A stretch of 64,000 nucleotides of DNA, from positions 1 through 64,000 of the forward strand of contig DASXVX010000086.1 of assembly GCA_036504075.1 (NCBI GenBank), written 5' to 3'. This DNA comes from DASXVX01 sp036504075. GTDB lineage: Bacteria; Bacillota; Sulfobacillia; Symbiobacteriales; Symbiobacteriaceae. Shown here piece after piece: positions 8,346 through 16,509 of this stretch (its first letter is position 1; every line of letters begins with the position of its first letter). The translations under genes were made by a program, and so were the position numbers. The notes beneath the pieces are model-generated. The model had not been told where the DNA came from, did not search any database, and was given only the letters and a program-made list of their open reading frames with translations.

Positions 8346-9881
8346 TTACGGCAGAATCCGCCAGAGCTTGCCGCCCGCCTCCTGCAGCATCACGCCGCCG
8401 CCAGGAGCGGAAACGGCGGCCAGGCTGGCCGGAAGCGACCGGGGCAGCACCTCCCGCACCAGTTCGCCGGTAGTCAGGTCAAAGCGGTAGAGCGCCTGCG
8501 TCTGGTCGGCGCCGTCGACTTTGGCCGTCAGCCAGAGCAGCGGGCCGTTCCGGCCTGTGACCGTGAAACTGACCCGGGCGCCCGGGCCACCGAAATCCGG
8601 GCCGAGCAGGATTTCCTTGTGCGGAGCCGCACCACTTTGCAACGAGACCGCTTCCAGCCGGTTGCCGACGTCGCCGGCGGCGCTGGTGAGCACCCAGGCC
8701 GTGCCGTCGTCCGCCACGGCAAACGCCACGACGTTGGCGCCCTTGCCGGTGCGGGGGTCCTGCGTGGTCACCTCGCCGGTCGGCACCACCTGGTAGACGG
8801 TCTGGTCGCCCAGGCCCCAGAAGTGGCCGTTCCAGTCGATCTCACCGAAGCGGAGGTGCTCCGAAACGCCTGCCACCGGGACCGGATGGCCGGTCGGTCC
8901 GGCGACGAAGAGTTGCGCGGCGCCGTCGGTGTACCAGAGCCGGCCGTCTTCGCCCACCGCCAGCAGGTCCGGCTTGTGGCTGTCATCGTGGACGATTTCC
9001 GTCAGCTTGCCCTGGGCAAGCCGGCCGATGACGCCCGTCCCCCCGGCGCTGTAGCGAATCCAGGCCGCTTTTCCGGAAGCCGGCAGGAGCGCAAGGTCAC
9101 TGATGTCGAACGGGAAGGTGTAAGACTGGCCGCCTGCGGTCACCGTCGGGCGCCCGGACGTCGCCGTCCAGGCCCAGAGCGGCTCCCCTTCGCCCGGATG
9201 CCGGGCGACGTTCTCCCCCGCCGGGCCGCCGGCCGGCGCCAGCGAGAGCGTTATCCGCCCGAGAATTCGCTGGACGATGACCAGCGCTTCTGCCCGGGTA
9301 GCGGTGCGGTCCAGGCCCAGCGAGCCGTCGGTGTAGCCGGTGATGACCTTGTCGTTCATGGCCAGAACGGCGTAGCTCTGAAGCCATGCCGGGTAGTTGC
9401 CCGCATCGGGCGTCTGCAGGCGCCGTTCCTGCTGGTAGACCAGCGGCTCCTGCCCCAGAGCACGCACGGCAGCGAGGAGCATGTCCCGGCGCCGAACCGG
9501 CGTGTCCGGCGCAAACTGGGCGCCATAATCGGATGGGACCAGCAGACCGGCGCCCACGGCGGCCGGGATATGGCCCTGGGCGAAGGACCAGTGGGTGGGT
9601 CCGCTCTCGGGGCTCTCCTCGGCAAAGCCGGTGCGGGCGCTGGACGGCGCCAGCCGCATGCCGGCGCCAAGCAGTTTAAAGAACTCCGCCCGGGTAATCG
9701 GCGCATCGGGCCGGAAGGTTCCGTCGGGATAACCGGAGACGTAGCCGGCTGCGACGCCCGCCTCCACCTGCGTCCGCGCCCAGTGGCCGGCGATGTCCGA
9801 CAGCGTTGCGGCCAGGCTGCGGCCCGGCAGCGCAGAAAACAGCATGAGTGCCGCCAGAGCGGCTGTGATCATCCGGCGCAC
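8346..9881 (-). CDS. S-layer homology protein with a propeller-like C-terminal region
   Basis: 511 residues. A signal peptide (about 1-24, ending near SLA) is followed by three SLH modules. The first (about 27-70) has GYVSGYPDGTFRPDAPITRA; weaker copies lie at about 88-135 and 150-205 (VITGYTDGSLGLDRTATRAE). SLH triplets bind pyruvylated secondary cell-wall polymer. The rest (about 235-511) has short repeats such as GRLWYTDGAAQLFVAG and LWRI, suggesting a beta-propeller. The start is GTG at 9881 behind AAAGGAGGGA. It is divergent from the operon at 9986, so promoters probably lie in 9882-9985. The surface location is confident, the function unknown. Confidence 0.85.
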   Translation of the reverse strand: MRRMITAALAALMLFSALPGRSLAATLSDIAGHWARTQVEAGVAAGYVSGYPDGTFRPDAPITRAEFFKLLGAGMRLAPSSARTGFAEESPESGPTHWSFAQGHIPAAVGAGLLVPSDYGAQFAPDTPVRRRDMLLAAVRALGQEPLVYQQERRLQTPDAGNYPAWLQSYAVLAMNDKVITGYTDGSLGLDRTATRAEALVIVQRILGRITLSLAPAGGPAGENVARHPGEGEPLWAWTATSGRPTVTAGGQSYTFPFDISDLALLPASGKAAWIRYSAGGTGVIGRLAQGKLTEIVHDDSHKPDLLAVGEDGRLWYTDGAAQLFVAGPTGHPVPVAGVSEHLRFGEIDWNGHFWGLGDQTVYQVVPTGEVTTQDPRTGKGANVVAFAVADDGTAWVLTSAAGDVGNRLEAVSLQSGAAPHKEILLGPDFGGPGARVSFTVTGRNGPLLWLTAKVDGADQTQALYRFDLTTGELVREVLPRSLPASLAAVSAPGGGVMLQEAGGKLWRILP

Positions 9882-9985
9882 CGTTTCGCATCCCTCCTTT
9901 TTAAACGTGTCTCTATTTAATCACACAGTTCGCCTATCGATAAAGTCAAACGTTCGATGTAGTTTATGGCAGGAGGCATTTTCTC

Positions 9986-10267
9986 GTGGCACTGGCCAAG
10001 CAGTTCGCCCGCGGTCTCGCTTACGGCATCTTGTTGGACGGCGGCTGGGTCCTGCTCTTCTGGCTGCTTTCCGGCTGGAGCCTCGCGCCCTGGGTGCTGG
10101 TGCTCGCCTGGGCGATGGCGGTGCTGGCGGTCACGGGGGCCGGGTTGGTGGAATCCCGGTGGCTGCAGGTCGCCGGTTTCTGGCTGGTCCACCTCGCCGT
10201 CTTCACCGCCGGACTGATGGGACTCATGACGCTGCTGAAGCTCATCTACCAGGCGAGGGGGACGTGA
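9986..10267 (+). CDS. Small integral membrane protein
   Basis: 93 residues with three predicted TM helices (about 15-32, 35-52 and 62-85), including GLAYGILLDGGWVLLFWLL. The start is GTG at 9986 with GGCAGGAGGC upstream. Its TGA overlaps the ATG of the Asp-box lipoprotein gene (TGATG at 10265-10269), indicating translational coupling. It is first in a three-gene operon with the genes at 10267 and 11463, so it may be a membrane partner of that lipoprotein. The family is not recognised. Confidence 0.7.
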   Translation: MALAKQFARGLAYGILLDGGWVLLFWLLSGWSLAPWVLVLAWAMAVLAVTGAGLVESRWLQVAGFWLVHLAVFTAGLMGLMTLLKLIYQARGT

Positions 10268-11466
10268 TGAGACGCCTCGCCTGGGTATTGATGGCGCTGC
10301 TGCTGTCCGGATGCACGATGGGCAGCAGCGTGGACAACCGGCCGCCAGGCGGACCGGCCGAAGCGACTGTAGGCCCGGACTTGTGCCTCACCGCGGTGCG
10401 GATGATCGATGACCGGACCGGCTGGGTGCAAGCCCGCCGGGAAGCTGGTGCGCTGGTGCTGCTGCGCACCACCGACGGCGGCTGGGGCTGGGCGGATGCC
10501 ACACCGCCTGAGTTGCTCGCCGCGAAAGCCGGGAATGCCACGTTCGCGTCGTTCTTCCCGGACGGGCAAACCGGTTGGGTGGCCATGACCACACTCCTGG
10601 AGAGCAGGAGCGTCATCAGCGTTGCCCGCACCACCGACGGCGGCAAGCGTTGGGCCTATTCGGCCATTCCCGTGCTGAAAGCGGAGACCGGCAGCCTGCG
10701 GCTGCAATTCACCAGCCCACAGCTCGGCTGGCTGCTGGTCACGTCCGGCCCGCAACTGGGCACGATGCACAAATCGGTCTACCGGACGGAGGACGGCGGC
10801 GCGACCTGGGGGCTGGTCTCCCGGAACGACTGGCCCGGCGCCCGGGCAACGCCGGGTGCACTGCCCAACGTCGAATACGTGACCGGGCTGAGTGCCCGCA
10901 ACGATCTCTCCGGCTGGGTGACCGACATCTACCGGTCCGAACGGGAAATTCCACTCTACTGGACGCAGAGCGGCGGGCGGTCGTGGGAGCGCCAGCCGCT
11001 TGGGTACCCGCCGGCCTTTGCGGACGCCCTCTACGCCAACGCCTACCCGCCGGTCTTCTTCGGTGCGGATGCCGAAGCCGGCGTGCTCCTGGTCGAGTTT
11101 CGGAGCGACGACCCGGCAGTGCTCGCCTTCCGCACGGACGACGGCGGGAACAGCTGGGAGCCGGCCGGAACGTCCATGGCGGGCTATCCGGCTGATCCGT
11201 ACAGCCACTTTTACGACTTCCCCGACGCCGCCCACGGCTTCGTCATGCTGGGGGAGACGCTGTATGCCACCCGTGACGGCGGCCAGACCTGGAGCGCCTC
11301 CCGCCTGCCACTGCTGAAGGATAGCCAGTTGAACTTTGTCAGCGAGCGCGTGGGCTGGGCCACGGAGTCCGGGTGCAGCCGTTCGTTCTATCGGACCGGC
11401 GACGGCGGTGCGACCTGGCTGCCGGTGCGGGTGACCGCTCCCAAGCGCAAGGAGGCGAAATCGTGA
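10267..11466 (+). CDS. Asp-box (BNR/YCF48-like) beta-propeller lipoprotein
   Basis: 399 residues. The type II signal peptide has lipobox LSGC (Cys16). Seven Asp-box motifs follow, including RTTDGGWGW, RTTDGGKRW, RTEDGGATW, RTDDGGNSW, ATRDGGQTW and RTGDGGATW, which marks a multi-bladed propeller of the sialidase/YCF48 type. No sialidase catalytic set is visible, so a binding or scaffold role is likelier. The ATG at 10267 is chosen because it overlaps the previous stop and opens a perfect lipoprotein signal; the open frame extends much further upstream without support. The stop overlaps the next GTG. Confidence 0.88.
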   Translation: MRRLAWVLMALLLSGCTMGSSVDNRPPGGPAEATVGPDLCLTAVRMIDDRTGWVQARREAGALVLLRTTDGGWGWADATPPELLAAKAGNATFASFFPDGQTGWVAMTTLLESRSVISVARTTDGGKRWAYSAIPVLKAETGSLRLQFTSPQLGWLLVTSGPQLGTMHKSVYRTEDGGATWGLVSRNDWPGARATPGALPNVEYVTGLSARNDLSGWVTDIYRSEREIPLYWTQSGGRSWERQPLGYPPAFADALYANAYPPVFFGADAEAGVLLVEFRSDDPAVLAFRTDDGGNSWEPAGTSMAGYPADPYSHFYDFPDAAHGFVMLGETLYATRDGGQTWSASRLPLLKDSQLNFVSERVGWATESGCSRSFYRTGDGGATWLPVRVTAPKRKEAKS

Positions 11467-12490
11467 AAAGCCGGTACATCCTCCTGCTCCTTGTGGCGGT
11501 TGCGGCGGCTGTTGCCTGGCCTGTTGCCTGGCCTGTTGCCTGGCCGGCGGTCACGCAGGAAGGCAACCCGCTGCCGGTCGCCTGGGGCGGGCTGAAGCTG
11601 GAACTGATGTCGCCGGCGGTTGTGCCCCTGACGTCGGACGGCCGGAAGCTGATGCAAAAAAGCGGGCCGGCGGCGCCGCGCACGGCCTACCTCGCCGATC
11701 AGGGCTGGCAGTACAGTGACCAGATGGGGATGTCCTCGTCCGGCTCGGGGTGGCGTGGGACCCGGAACGGGTCAGCATCCGGTCGGAGGGCGCGGGTTGG
11801 ACGCTCAGTCCCGCCCCCGCCGCACAGCAGCGGGGCGGGGCCGAGTACCGCCTGGTACTGGCGTGCGCTCGGGAAGGCGGGGCCTGGGAGTGCGGGGCGG
11901 ATGCCTCGCCCCGGGTCACGCTCACCCTGGAGGACGCCTGGGCGTCCGCCGGGTCCTGCTCCGTGTCCGGTGCCGGGTCCGGGTCTGGCGCAGGAAATGT
12001 CAGGCCGATTACTGTTACGCTCTCGACCACCAGCCCCGCCGACCTGCTAAGGGCGTCGCTGGTGCCCTACACCAATGCCGCCCTGGGCGTCAGCTTCTCC
12101 TACCCGGATGGGCTGGCGGCGCCCACCGTGGACTCGCTGGGGCTGCACCTCCCGTTCCGCACCGGAAGAATTGACATCTACCGGCAGCAACGACCCGCCG
12201 TCATGACGGCGGCCCAACTGGCGGCGGAGCATGCCAGAACGCAGCCCGTCCGCATGGTGATCGACGCGCAGCGCATGGGGTCGCTTGCCGGGCTGGATGC
12301 GGGGTTCGTCCAGGCCCACTTCGACAGTTCGGCCGGGCGGTACGACCGGGCCACGTACATCGTGCTGACCGGCTCTTTCCAGTACGTCGTCGCCTGCTCC
12401 ACCAGGGAGGGCGGCCACCCGGTGGTCCCCTGGGCCGACGTGGAACCCATCTGCGCAAAGGTGTTGGGGACGCTGCAGTTTTCGCCGTGA
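11463..12490 (+). pseudogene. Exported protein gene with a frameshift
   Basis: The GTG at 11463 overlaps the upstream stop. Frame 1 encodes a signal peptide (about 1-30) with a tandem AWPVAWPVAWP stretch and then about 60 residues, up to GWQYSDQMG. Near 11726-11729 (a GGGG run) coding moves to another frame: VLVRLGVAWDPERVSI continues to the stop at 12490. Adding one G would join the two parts into about 340 residues. The C-terminal half contains NAALGVSFSYPDGL and FDSSAGRYDRATYIVL and resembles lipoprotein domains of unknown function. Either a true frameshift or a sequence error in a homopolymer; the family is not recognised. Confidence 0.65.
11511..11546 (+). repeat. 12-bp tandem repeat x3 inside a signal peptide
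   Basis: GTTGCCTGGCCT is repeated three times (last base changed), encoding VAWP three times in the hydrophobic core of the exported protein. Confidence 0.85.
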
Positions 12491-12540
12491 CTCCCGGGCG
12501 CGCAGTAAACAGGCCGGAGCGCTTGACAGGCGGGAGGAAT

Positions 12541-12556
12541 CAGAACAAACGTTCTT
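12541..12556. promoter_or_regulatory. LexA-like (Cheo) box
   Basis: AGAACAAACGTTCT contains GAAC-AAAC-GTTC, matching the Gram-positive LexA/DinR core (CGAACRNRYGTTCG) at all positions except the outermost. It lies 39 bp before the start at 12595 and just downstream of a TTGACA (12523-12528). This is inference from pattern only. Confidence 0.45.
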
Positions 12557-12594
12557 GTATTGTTCAGGTAAAGGTCAGCATGGAGGCGATGCGC

Positions 12595-12975
12595 ATGGAC
12601 AACTACCTGGGCATTATCGTTGAGCAGTGTTTGCGTGACCCTGCCCTCACAGCGGAACTCCACATTGCCGCCGTAAAGCGTGGCGAGTACTGGACATTCC
12701 TGCTTGCCTCAGTTCCCGAAGCGGACTTTGCGCAGCACATTCGCCTCCTCCAGTCCCACATGGTGCTCGACGACCACTGGTACGCCCACTACTTTCGGGG
12801 GAACGAACTGGTCGTGGTTTACGGCGATGCAGTCTTTCGCATGTCGACGGACAAGGAGAGCTGGGGACCGGCGGTCGCGCATGGGTTGGCATCGGGGATA
12901 CCCCTGGAGCAATTGGACTTCCATCCCAATACGCGGCAGGATATCGAGCAGTTTTTCGGGAAGGCCCATACATAA
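12595..12975 (+). CDS. Conserved-looking small cytosolic protein, unknown
   Basis: 126 residues, no signal peptide or TM helix. It begins MDNYLGIIVEQCLRDPALTA and includes REYWTFLL-like and DDHWYAHYFRGNELVVVYGD segments, rich in aromatic residues, plus DFHPNTRQDIEQFFGKA at the end. In-frame ATGs lie at 12580, 12589 and 12595; GGAGG at 12582-12586 best serves 12595. A LexA-like box precedes it, raising the idea of damage induction, but no family is recognised. Confidence 0.65.
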   Translation: MDNYLGIIVEQCLRDPALTAELHIAAVKRGEYWTFLLASVPEADFAQHIRLLQSHMVLDDHWYAHYFRGNELVVVYGDAVFRMSTDKESWGPAVAHGLASGIPLEQLDFHPNTRQDIEQFFGKAHT

Positions 12976-13056
12976 CGGGTTCTGGCTGTGCGGCTTTCAC
13001 TGACGAGGAAGTGGCGACGCATTACGAAATCATTCCAACGATCGGAGCCTCCGCCA

Positions 13057-13956
13057 ATGCAACAACCCACCACGCTACCGTCTGCCCGCACCGTGTCGCC
13101 GATACTCTACACCGGTCTGGCCCTGCTGTTCGCCTTGCTCTGGGCTTCGGCGTTCATGGGCGTCAAGTTCGGACTCATGAGCAGCCCGCCGCTCTTTCTC
13201 AGCGGCCTCCGGTTTCTCCTGGCCGCCACCACCCTGCTGCTGCTGGCCCGGTGGCGGGGTTTGCCGTTTCCGGACTCCCGGCGGGAGTGGCTCCGGCTCG
13301 GGGTGCTGGGCCTGCTCAACAACGCGCTGTATCTGGGGCTGTCCGCCACCGCCATGCGCCACCTCTCCGGCGGCATGGCGGCCGTGCTGGCGTCGACGAA
13401 CCCGCTGATGCTGGCCCTGGTTGCGCCGCTCTTCCTGAAGGAGCGGCCCGGCCTCCAGAAAAGCGCCGGCCTGCTGGTGGCCTTCGGCGGCGTGGTGGCG
13501 GTCATGCAGGCTCGCACCGGCGGGCTGGACGCCCCGCTCTCCATGGCGCTGGTGCTCCTGGCCAACGCGCTGATGGTGACCGGCACAATTCTCTTCAAGC
13601 GCTGGGCGCCCCGGCAGGACTTGCTGGTGGTGAACGGCGTCCAACTGCTGTTCGCCGGGGTGGCCTTGCTGGCGCCGAGCCTGCTCTTCGAACCGCTCCA
13701 GTCCGTTCGCTGGGACTTGCACTTCTTCGGCGCCCTCGTCTTCCTGGCGTTCGGCATCTCCGGGGGCGCGATGCTGATCTGGTTCTTTCTCTTGCGCAAC
13801 GGCGACGCCGGGCGGGCCAGCGTCTTCCTCTTCCTGAACCCGGTGCTGGGCCTGTTTCTGGGGGCGCTCATGCTGGGCGAGCCGCTGCGGCCCCTGGATT
13901 TCGCCTGTACCGCGGTGATCGCACTGGGCATCTGGCTGGTCCAGCGCGCTACATAG
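13057..13956 (+). CDS. DMT superfamily (EamA) transporter
   Basis: 299 residues, about ten TM helices made of two EamA repeats. The first starts at LFALLWASAFMGVKFGL and ends near AFGGVVAVMQA; the second starts near MALVLLANALMVTGTILFK and ends at PLDFACTAVIALGIWLVQ. EamA proteins export amino acids, metabolites or drugs; the substrate cannot be read from sequence. Start ATG 13057 has GGAG 9 nt upstream and removes a charged extension. It is followed by repeat arrays rather than a terminator. Confidence 0.88.
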   Translation: MQQPTTLPSARTVSPILYTGLALLFALLWASAFMGVKFGLMSSPPLFLSGLRFLLAATTLLLLARWRGLPFPDSRREWLRLGVLGLLNNALYLGLSATAMRHLSGGMAAVLASTNPLMLALVAPLFLKERPGLQKSAGLLVAFGGVVAVMQARTGGLDAPLSMALVLLANALMVTGTILFKRWAPRQDLLVVNGVQLLFAGVALLAPSLLFEPLQSVRWDLHFFGALVFLAFGISGGAMLIWFFLLRNGDAGRASVFLFLNPVLGLFLGALMLGEPLRPLDFACTAVIALGIWLVQRAT

Positions 13957-13980
13957 ACCCGGCATGGGTGATCCGGGGGC

Positions 13981-14068
13981 AGCGCGGGGGTAGTGCGGGG
14001 GTAGTGCGGGGGTAGTGCGGGGGTAATGCAGGGGTAATGCAGGGGTAATGCGGGGGTAATGCAGGGGT
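13981..14068. repeat. 11-bp tandem array, eight units
   Basis: Units of AGTGCGGGGGT or AATGCAGGGGT at an exact 11-bp period from 13981. It begins 25 bp after the DMT transporter stop. Related in sequence to the arrays at 14257 and 62185. Confidence 0.88.
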
Positions 14069-14256
14069 AGCGAGGCAAGATGGTCGAGTCGTCCGGAAAG
14101 TAGCATGGGAGTAGGGCTTGCAGGGACCGTATTCGTCGTGGGGGGGCGGCATTGCCGGACTGAATCCAAGGTGATAGGCACAGCGGGTGCGGGGTCATGC
14201 CTCAAGGGCGGACCACAGAGTGCTAGTGGCAGTAGGGAGAGGAGACAACATACGGT

Positions 14257-14344
14257 GTGCGTGGGTGGTGCGTGGGTAGTGCGTGGGTGGTGCGTGGGTA
14301 GTGCGTGGGTAGTGCAGGGGGAGTTCATGAAGAGTGCAGGGGTA
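14257..14344. repeat. 11-bp tandem array, about eight units
   Basis: GTGCGTGGGTG and GTGCGTGGGTA units at 14257, 14268, 14279, 14290 and 14301, then diverged units to 14344, all at an exact 11-bp period. Confidence 0.85.
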
Positions 14345-14388
14345 GATCATGGGGACGATCGGAGTGGTGGCAGCAGGGCCGGTTCTGA

Positions 14389-14430
14389 TCGCGACAACGC
14401 CGGGGAGGTGACTCCTCGGCGTTGTCGCGA
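14389..14430. other. Strong 18-bp-stem hairpin
   Basis: TCGCGACAACGCCGGGGA (14389-14406) pairs with 14413-14430 with one mismatch, loop GGTGAC. No U-tract follows. It could be an RNA-processing or termination structure or a dispersed palindromic element. Confidence 0.6.
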
Positions 14431-14509
14431 CTTGATCGGGTGTGAATCCCAGAGCGACCCCGGATAATCGGCGTGCAGTCGGGGGAACATGAGCTTGCGC
14501 CCTCTGGCC

Positions 14510-14571
14510 AACCCGCGGGTGCGAGAGATCGTCCGTAGGCGTTAAGCGAACCCCCCACCCGCGGGGTTTTT
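14510..14571 (+). terminator. Intrinsic terminator of an unassigned transcript
   Basis: AACCCGCGGGTG (14510-14521) pairs with CACCCGCGGGGTT (14556-14568, one bulged base), ending in TTTTT. No plus-strand gene ends nearby. It may close a small non-coding RNA starting in about 14430-14500, or attenuate the peptide gene at 14677. Confidence 0.55.
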
Positions 14572-14676
14572 ACCTCCTTCGGAAGGATGAGGCAGAATTC
14601 ATTCCCCCGCCTGATGCCCGCTCGGGTGGCCCGTAGTATGCTTCACCCATGAGATTGATTGCTGGGAGGAATTAAA

Positions 14677-14853
14677 TTGATTACAACTCTTGATCACCCT
14701 CACTTTGAAGCGACCCCTGCCACCACTGAAAATGTCAAGACCGGCACCCAGCTTTTCCATCTCACCGTCGCCCGGTTCGGCTCGCTGCCGCTTGGCTACC
14801 AGCCCGACGAAGATGACCCCGCGTGGCCTTCCCGGTCCGGTCAGGCTGACTAA
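14677..14853 (+). CDS. Small peptide gene, TTG start
   Basis: 58 residues, starting at TTG 14677 with a strong GGGAGGA 6 nt upstream. The peptide begins MITTLDHPHFEATPATTENV and ends acidic and proline/tryptophan-containing (GYQPDEDDPAWPSRSG). It has no TM helix and no cysteine. The size and a leader-like N-terminus could suit a modified-peptide precursor, but no modification enzyme is adjacent and no family is recognised. A terminator structure lies upstream and a hairpin downstream (14878-14913), so it looks like its own transcript. Confidence 0.5.
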   Translation: MITTLDHPHFEATPATTENVKTGTQLFHLTVARFGSLPLGYQPDEDDPAWPSRSGQAD

Positions 14854-14877
14854 GCGAAATTCTCCCGCCCAATAAGT

Positions 14878-14913
14878 GAGCCTCTCAACCGCTGCCCGCG
14901 GTCTGGGAGGCTC
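14878..14913 (+). terminator. Hairpin after the small peptide gene
   Basis: GAGCCTC (14878-14884) pairs with GAGGCTC (14907-14913), with an inner ACCGC/GCGGT stem. The tail GTTGCG is not U-rich. Confidence 0.5.
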
Positions 14914-15018
14914 GTTGCGCGCCCAACCCCTCGCTCATAGGATAGATGGTGCCCTTTTGCGACCCGCCGGGGCACCCGCGGCGTATACGCCTATGATGAA
15001 TCCAAGGAGGCGCTTCCA

Positions 15019-15135
15019 ATGCAGCGTTATGTCGGATCCTGCCTGCTGGCCTTGCTGCTGGCAGTTTCGGTCCTGGCCGGTCTCACCGGCGTGGCCTCGA
15101 ACCATATGAGCCGCACCGCCAACGACCTCGCCTGA
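15019..15135 (+). CDS. Tiny exported or membrane peptide (38 aa)
   Basis: AAGGAGG sits 8 nt before ATG 15019. The product MQRYVGSCLLALLLAVSVLA continues through GLTGVASNHMSRT to ANDLA: a charged N-terminus, one hydrophobic helix, then a short polar tail. The layout resembles secreted signalling peptides of the Phr type or a small membrane peptide. No response regulator or TPR receptor is adjacent, so this is only a possibility. A strong terminator (15159-15205) follows. Confidence 0.55.
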   Translation: MQRYVGSCLLALLLAVSVLAGLTGVASNHMSRTANDLA

Positions 15136-15158
15136 CGACAGGGGCCAGGACCGAAAAG

Positions 15159-15205
15159 GAACAGCGGCTGCCGCCCGATCTGTCGGGCAGCAGCCGCCTT
15201 TTCTT
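15159..15205. terminator. Bidirectional terminator
   Basis: GCGGCTGCCGCCCGA (15164-15178) pairs with TCGGGC and CAGCCGC to 15197, followed by CTTTTCTTT. It lies between the 38-aa peptide gene and the convergent glcF. Confidence 0.8.
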
Positions 15206-15213
15206 TGGGTACG

Positions 15214-16509
15214 CTACTTCTTCCCGTCTCCTGATTGCGATCGGTCCAGCAGTTCGGCCAGGGAGAGCACCTCCACCTGTCCTTCCAGCCCCCGCCGCCG
15301 CACCCCCTGGCGGACCTGCAGGTAGCAGCCGGGATTGGCGGTGATAATGGCCCCGGCGCCGGTGGCCGCGGCGCTCGCCATTTTCTCCACCAGCACCCGC
15401 CCGGACATCGCCGGCTGGAGCAGGTTGTAGATGCCGGCGCTGCCGCAGCACTGATCAGCGGCGTCCATCTCCCGAAAGGCCACGCCCGGGATTGCTCTGA
15501 TCAGCGCTCTGGGCTGGCGCCGGACTTTCTGCCCGTGGGCCAGGTGGCAGGAGTCCTGGTAGGTAACCGTCAGGTCGACCGGGTGCAAGCCCGCTTCCGG
15601 CAGGCCGTTCTCGACCAGCCACTCGGACAGGTCCCGGACCCGTGCGGCGAATGCAGCGGCCCGGCCGGCCCAGACCGGGTCATCCGCGAGCAGATGGCCG
15701 TACTCCTTAAGCTGGGCCCCGCAGCCCCCGGCGTGATTGACGATCGGCCCGTCGAGCCGCTCGAAGCAGGCGATGTTGCGTCGGGCCAGCTCCCGGGCGC
15801 CCTCCCGGTTGCCATAGTGCGCATGCAGCGCCCCGCAGCAGGTCTGCCCTTCGGGCACGGCCACCGCGGCGCCCTGTGCCGTCAGCACCCGCAGTGCGGC
15901 CAGGTTCTGGCCCTGCAGAAACGCCTCCTGCACGCAGCCGTGGAAGAAGAGCACGGGTTTGCCACCCGCTCCCGGCTTCGGCTCACCCGGCTTCGGGTAT
16001 GCCTGTGCGGGCCGCAGCGGCGGCAGCGCCTCCGCCAGTTCCCGCAGCGCCCCCGGCGCCAACCGGAAGAGACCCAGCGGCTGCGCCCACCGGGCCAGCA
16101 CGGCCAACGCCCGGAGCCGCCCGATGTGCCCAAACAGATACCGCATGGCAAACCGGACGTACCAGACCGGCGGGGTAGTCTCGGCCGCCACCTCCCGGGC
16201 CTGTTCCAGCAGGTGGCCGTACTGCACGCCGCTGGGGCAGGCCGTCTCGCAGGCCCGGCAGCCCAGACAGAGGTTGACCGCATCCGAAAAGCCTTCGCCC
16301 GCCGGCAGCTTCCCCTCCGCCACCGCCCGCATCAGGGCGATGCGGCCCCGGGGCGAGGCGGTCTCGAGGCTCGTCTGCCGGTACGTGGGACAGGCCTGAA
16401 TGCAGAACCCGCAATGGATGCACTTCTGGAGCGCCTCGTAGTCCAACCCCGAGATGGCGGGCTGCTCAGGCGGGGGCTCCGGAATCGCCCAGGAAGACGG
16501 CTTACTCAT
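15214..16509 (-). CDS. glcF: Glycolate oxidase iron-sulfur subunit GlcF
   Basis: 431 residues. Two 4Fe-4S motifs sit near the N-terminus (CIHCGFCIQACP, about 30-41, and CLGCRACETACP, about 80-91). Two CCG domains follow (CCGALHAHYGNREGA and CCGSAGIYNLLQ), the heterodisulfide-reductase-like cysteine modules of the family. With GlcD it carries electrons from glycolate or another 2-hydroxyacid to the quinone pool on the cytosolic face of the membrane. The start overlaps the glcD stop by 8 bp, giving one transcript. No glcE is seen, so a two-subunit Firmicute-type enzyme is likely. (S)-lactate or other 2-hydroxyacids are alternatives. Confidence 0.93.
   Translation of the reverse strand: MSKPSSWAIPEPPPEQPAISGLDYEALQKCIHCGFCIQACPTYRQTSLETASPRGRIALMRAVAEGKLPAGEGFSDAVNLCLGCRACETACPSGVQYGHLLEQAREVAAETTPPVWYVRFAMRYLFGHIGRLRALAVLARWAQPLGLFRLAPGALRELAEALPPLRPAQAYPKPGEPKPGAGGKPVLFFHGCVQEAFLQGQNLAALRVLTAQGAAVAVPEGQTCCGALHAHYGNREGARELARRNIACFERLDGPIVNHAGGCGAQLKEYGHLLADDPVWAGRAAAFAARVRDLSEWLVENGLPEAGLHPVDLTVTYQDSCHLAHGQKVRRQPRALIRAIPGVAFREMDAADQCCGSAGIYNLLQPAMSGRVLVEKMASAAATGAGAIITANPGCYLQVRQGVRRRGLEGQVEVLSLAELLDRSQSGDGKK

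Larger units (their letters stand above)
13957..14676. other. Gene-poor region of repeats and hairpins
   Basis: No believable gene. Minus-strand ORFs here (proline/histidine/tyrosine-rich) are translations of 11-bp repeats. The region holds two 11-bp arrays, an 18-bp-stem hairpin (14389-14430), a terminator-like structure (14510-14571), and leader DNA for the small peptide at 14677. Confidence 0.7.

Noticed and set aside
13075..14328. Minus-strand Pro/His/Tyr-rich ORFs over the transporter and 11-bp arrays
   Set aside because: They read the antisense of the EamA gene and translate 11-bp repeats; no start site or motif.
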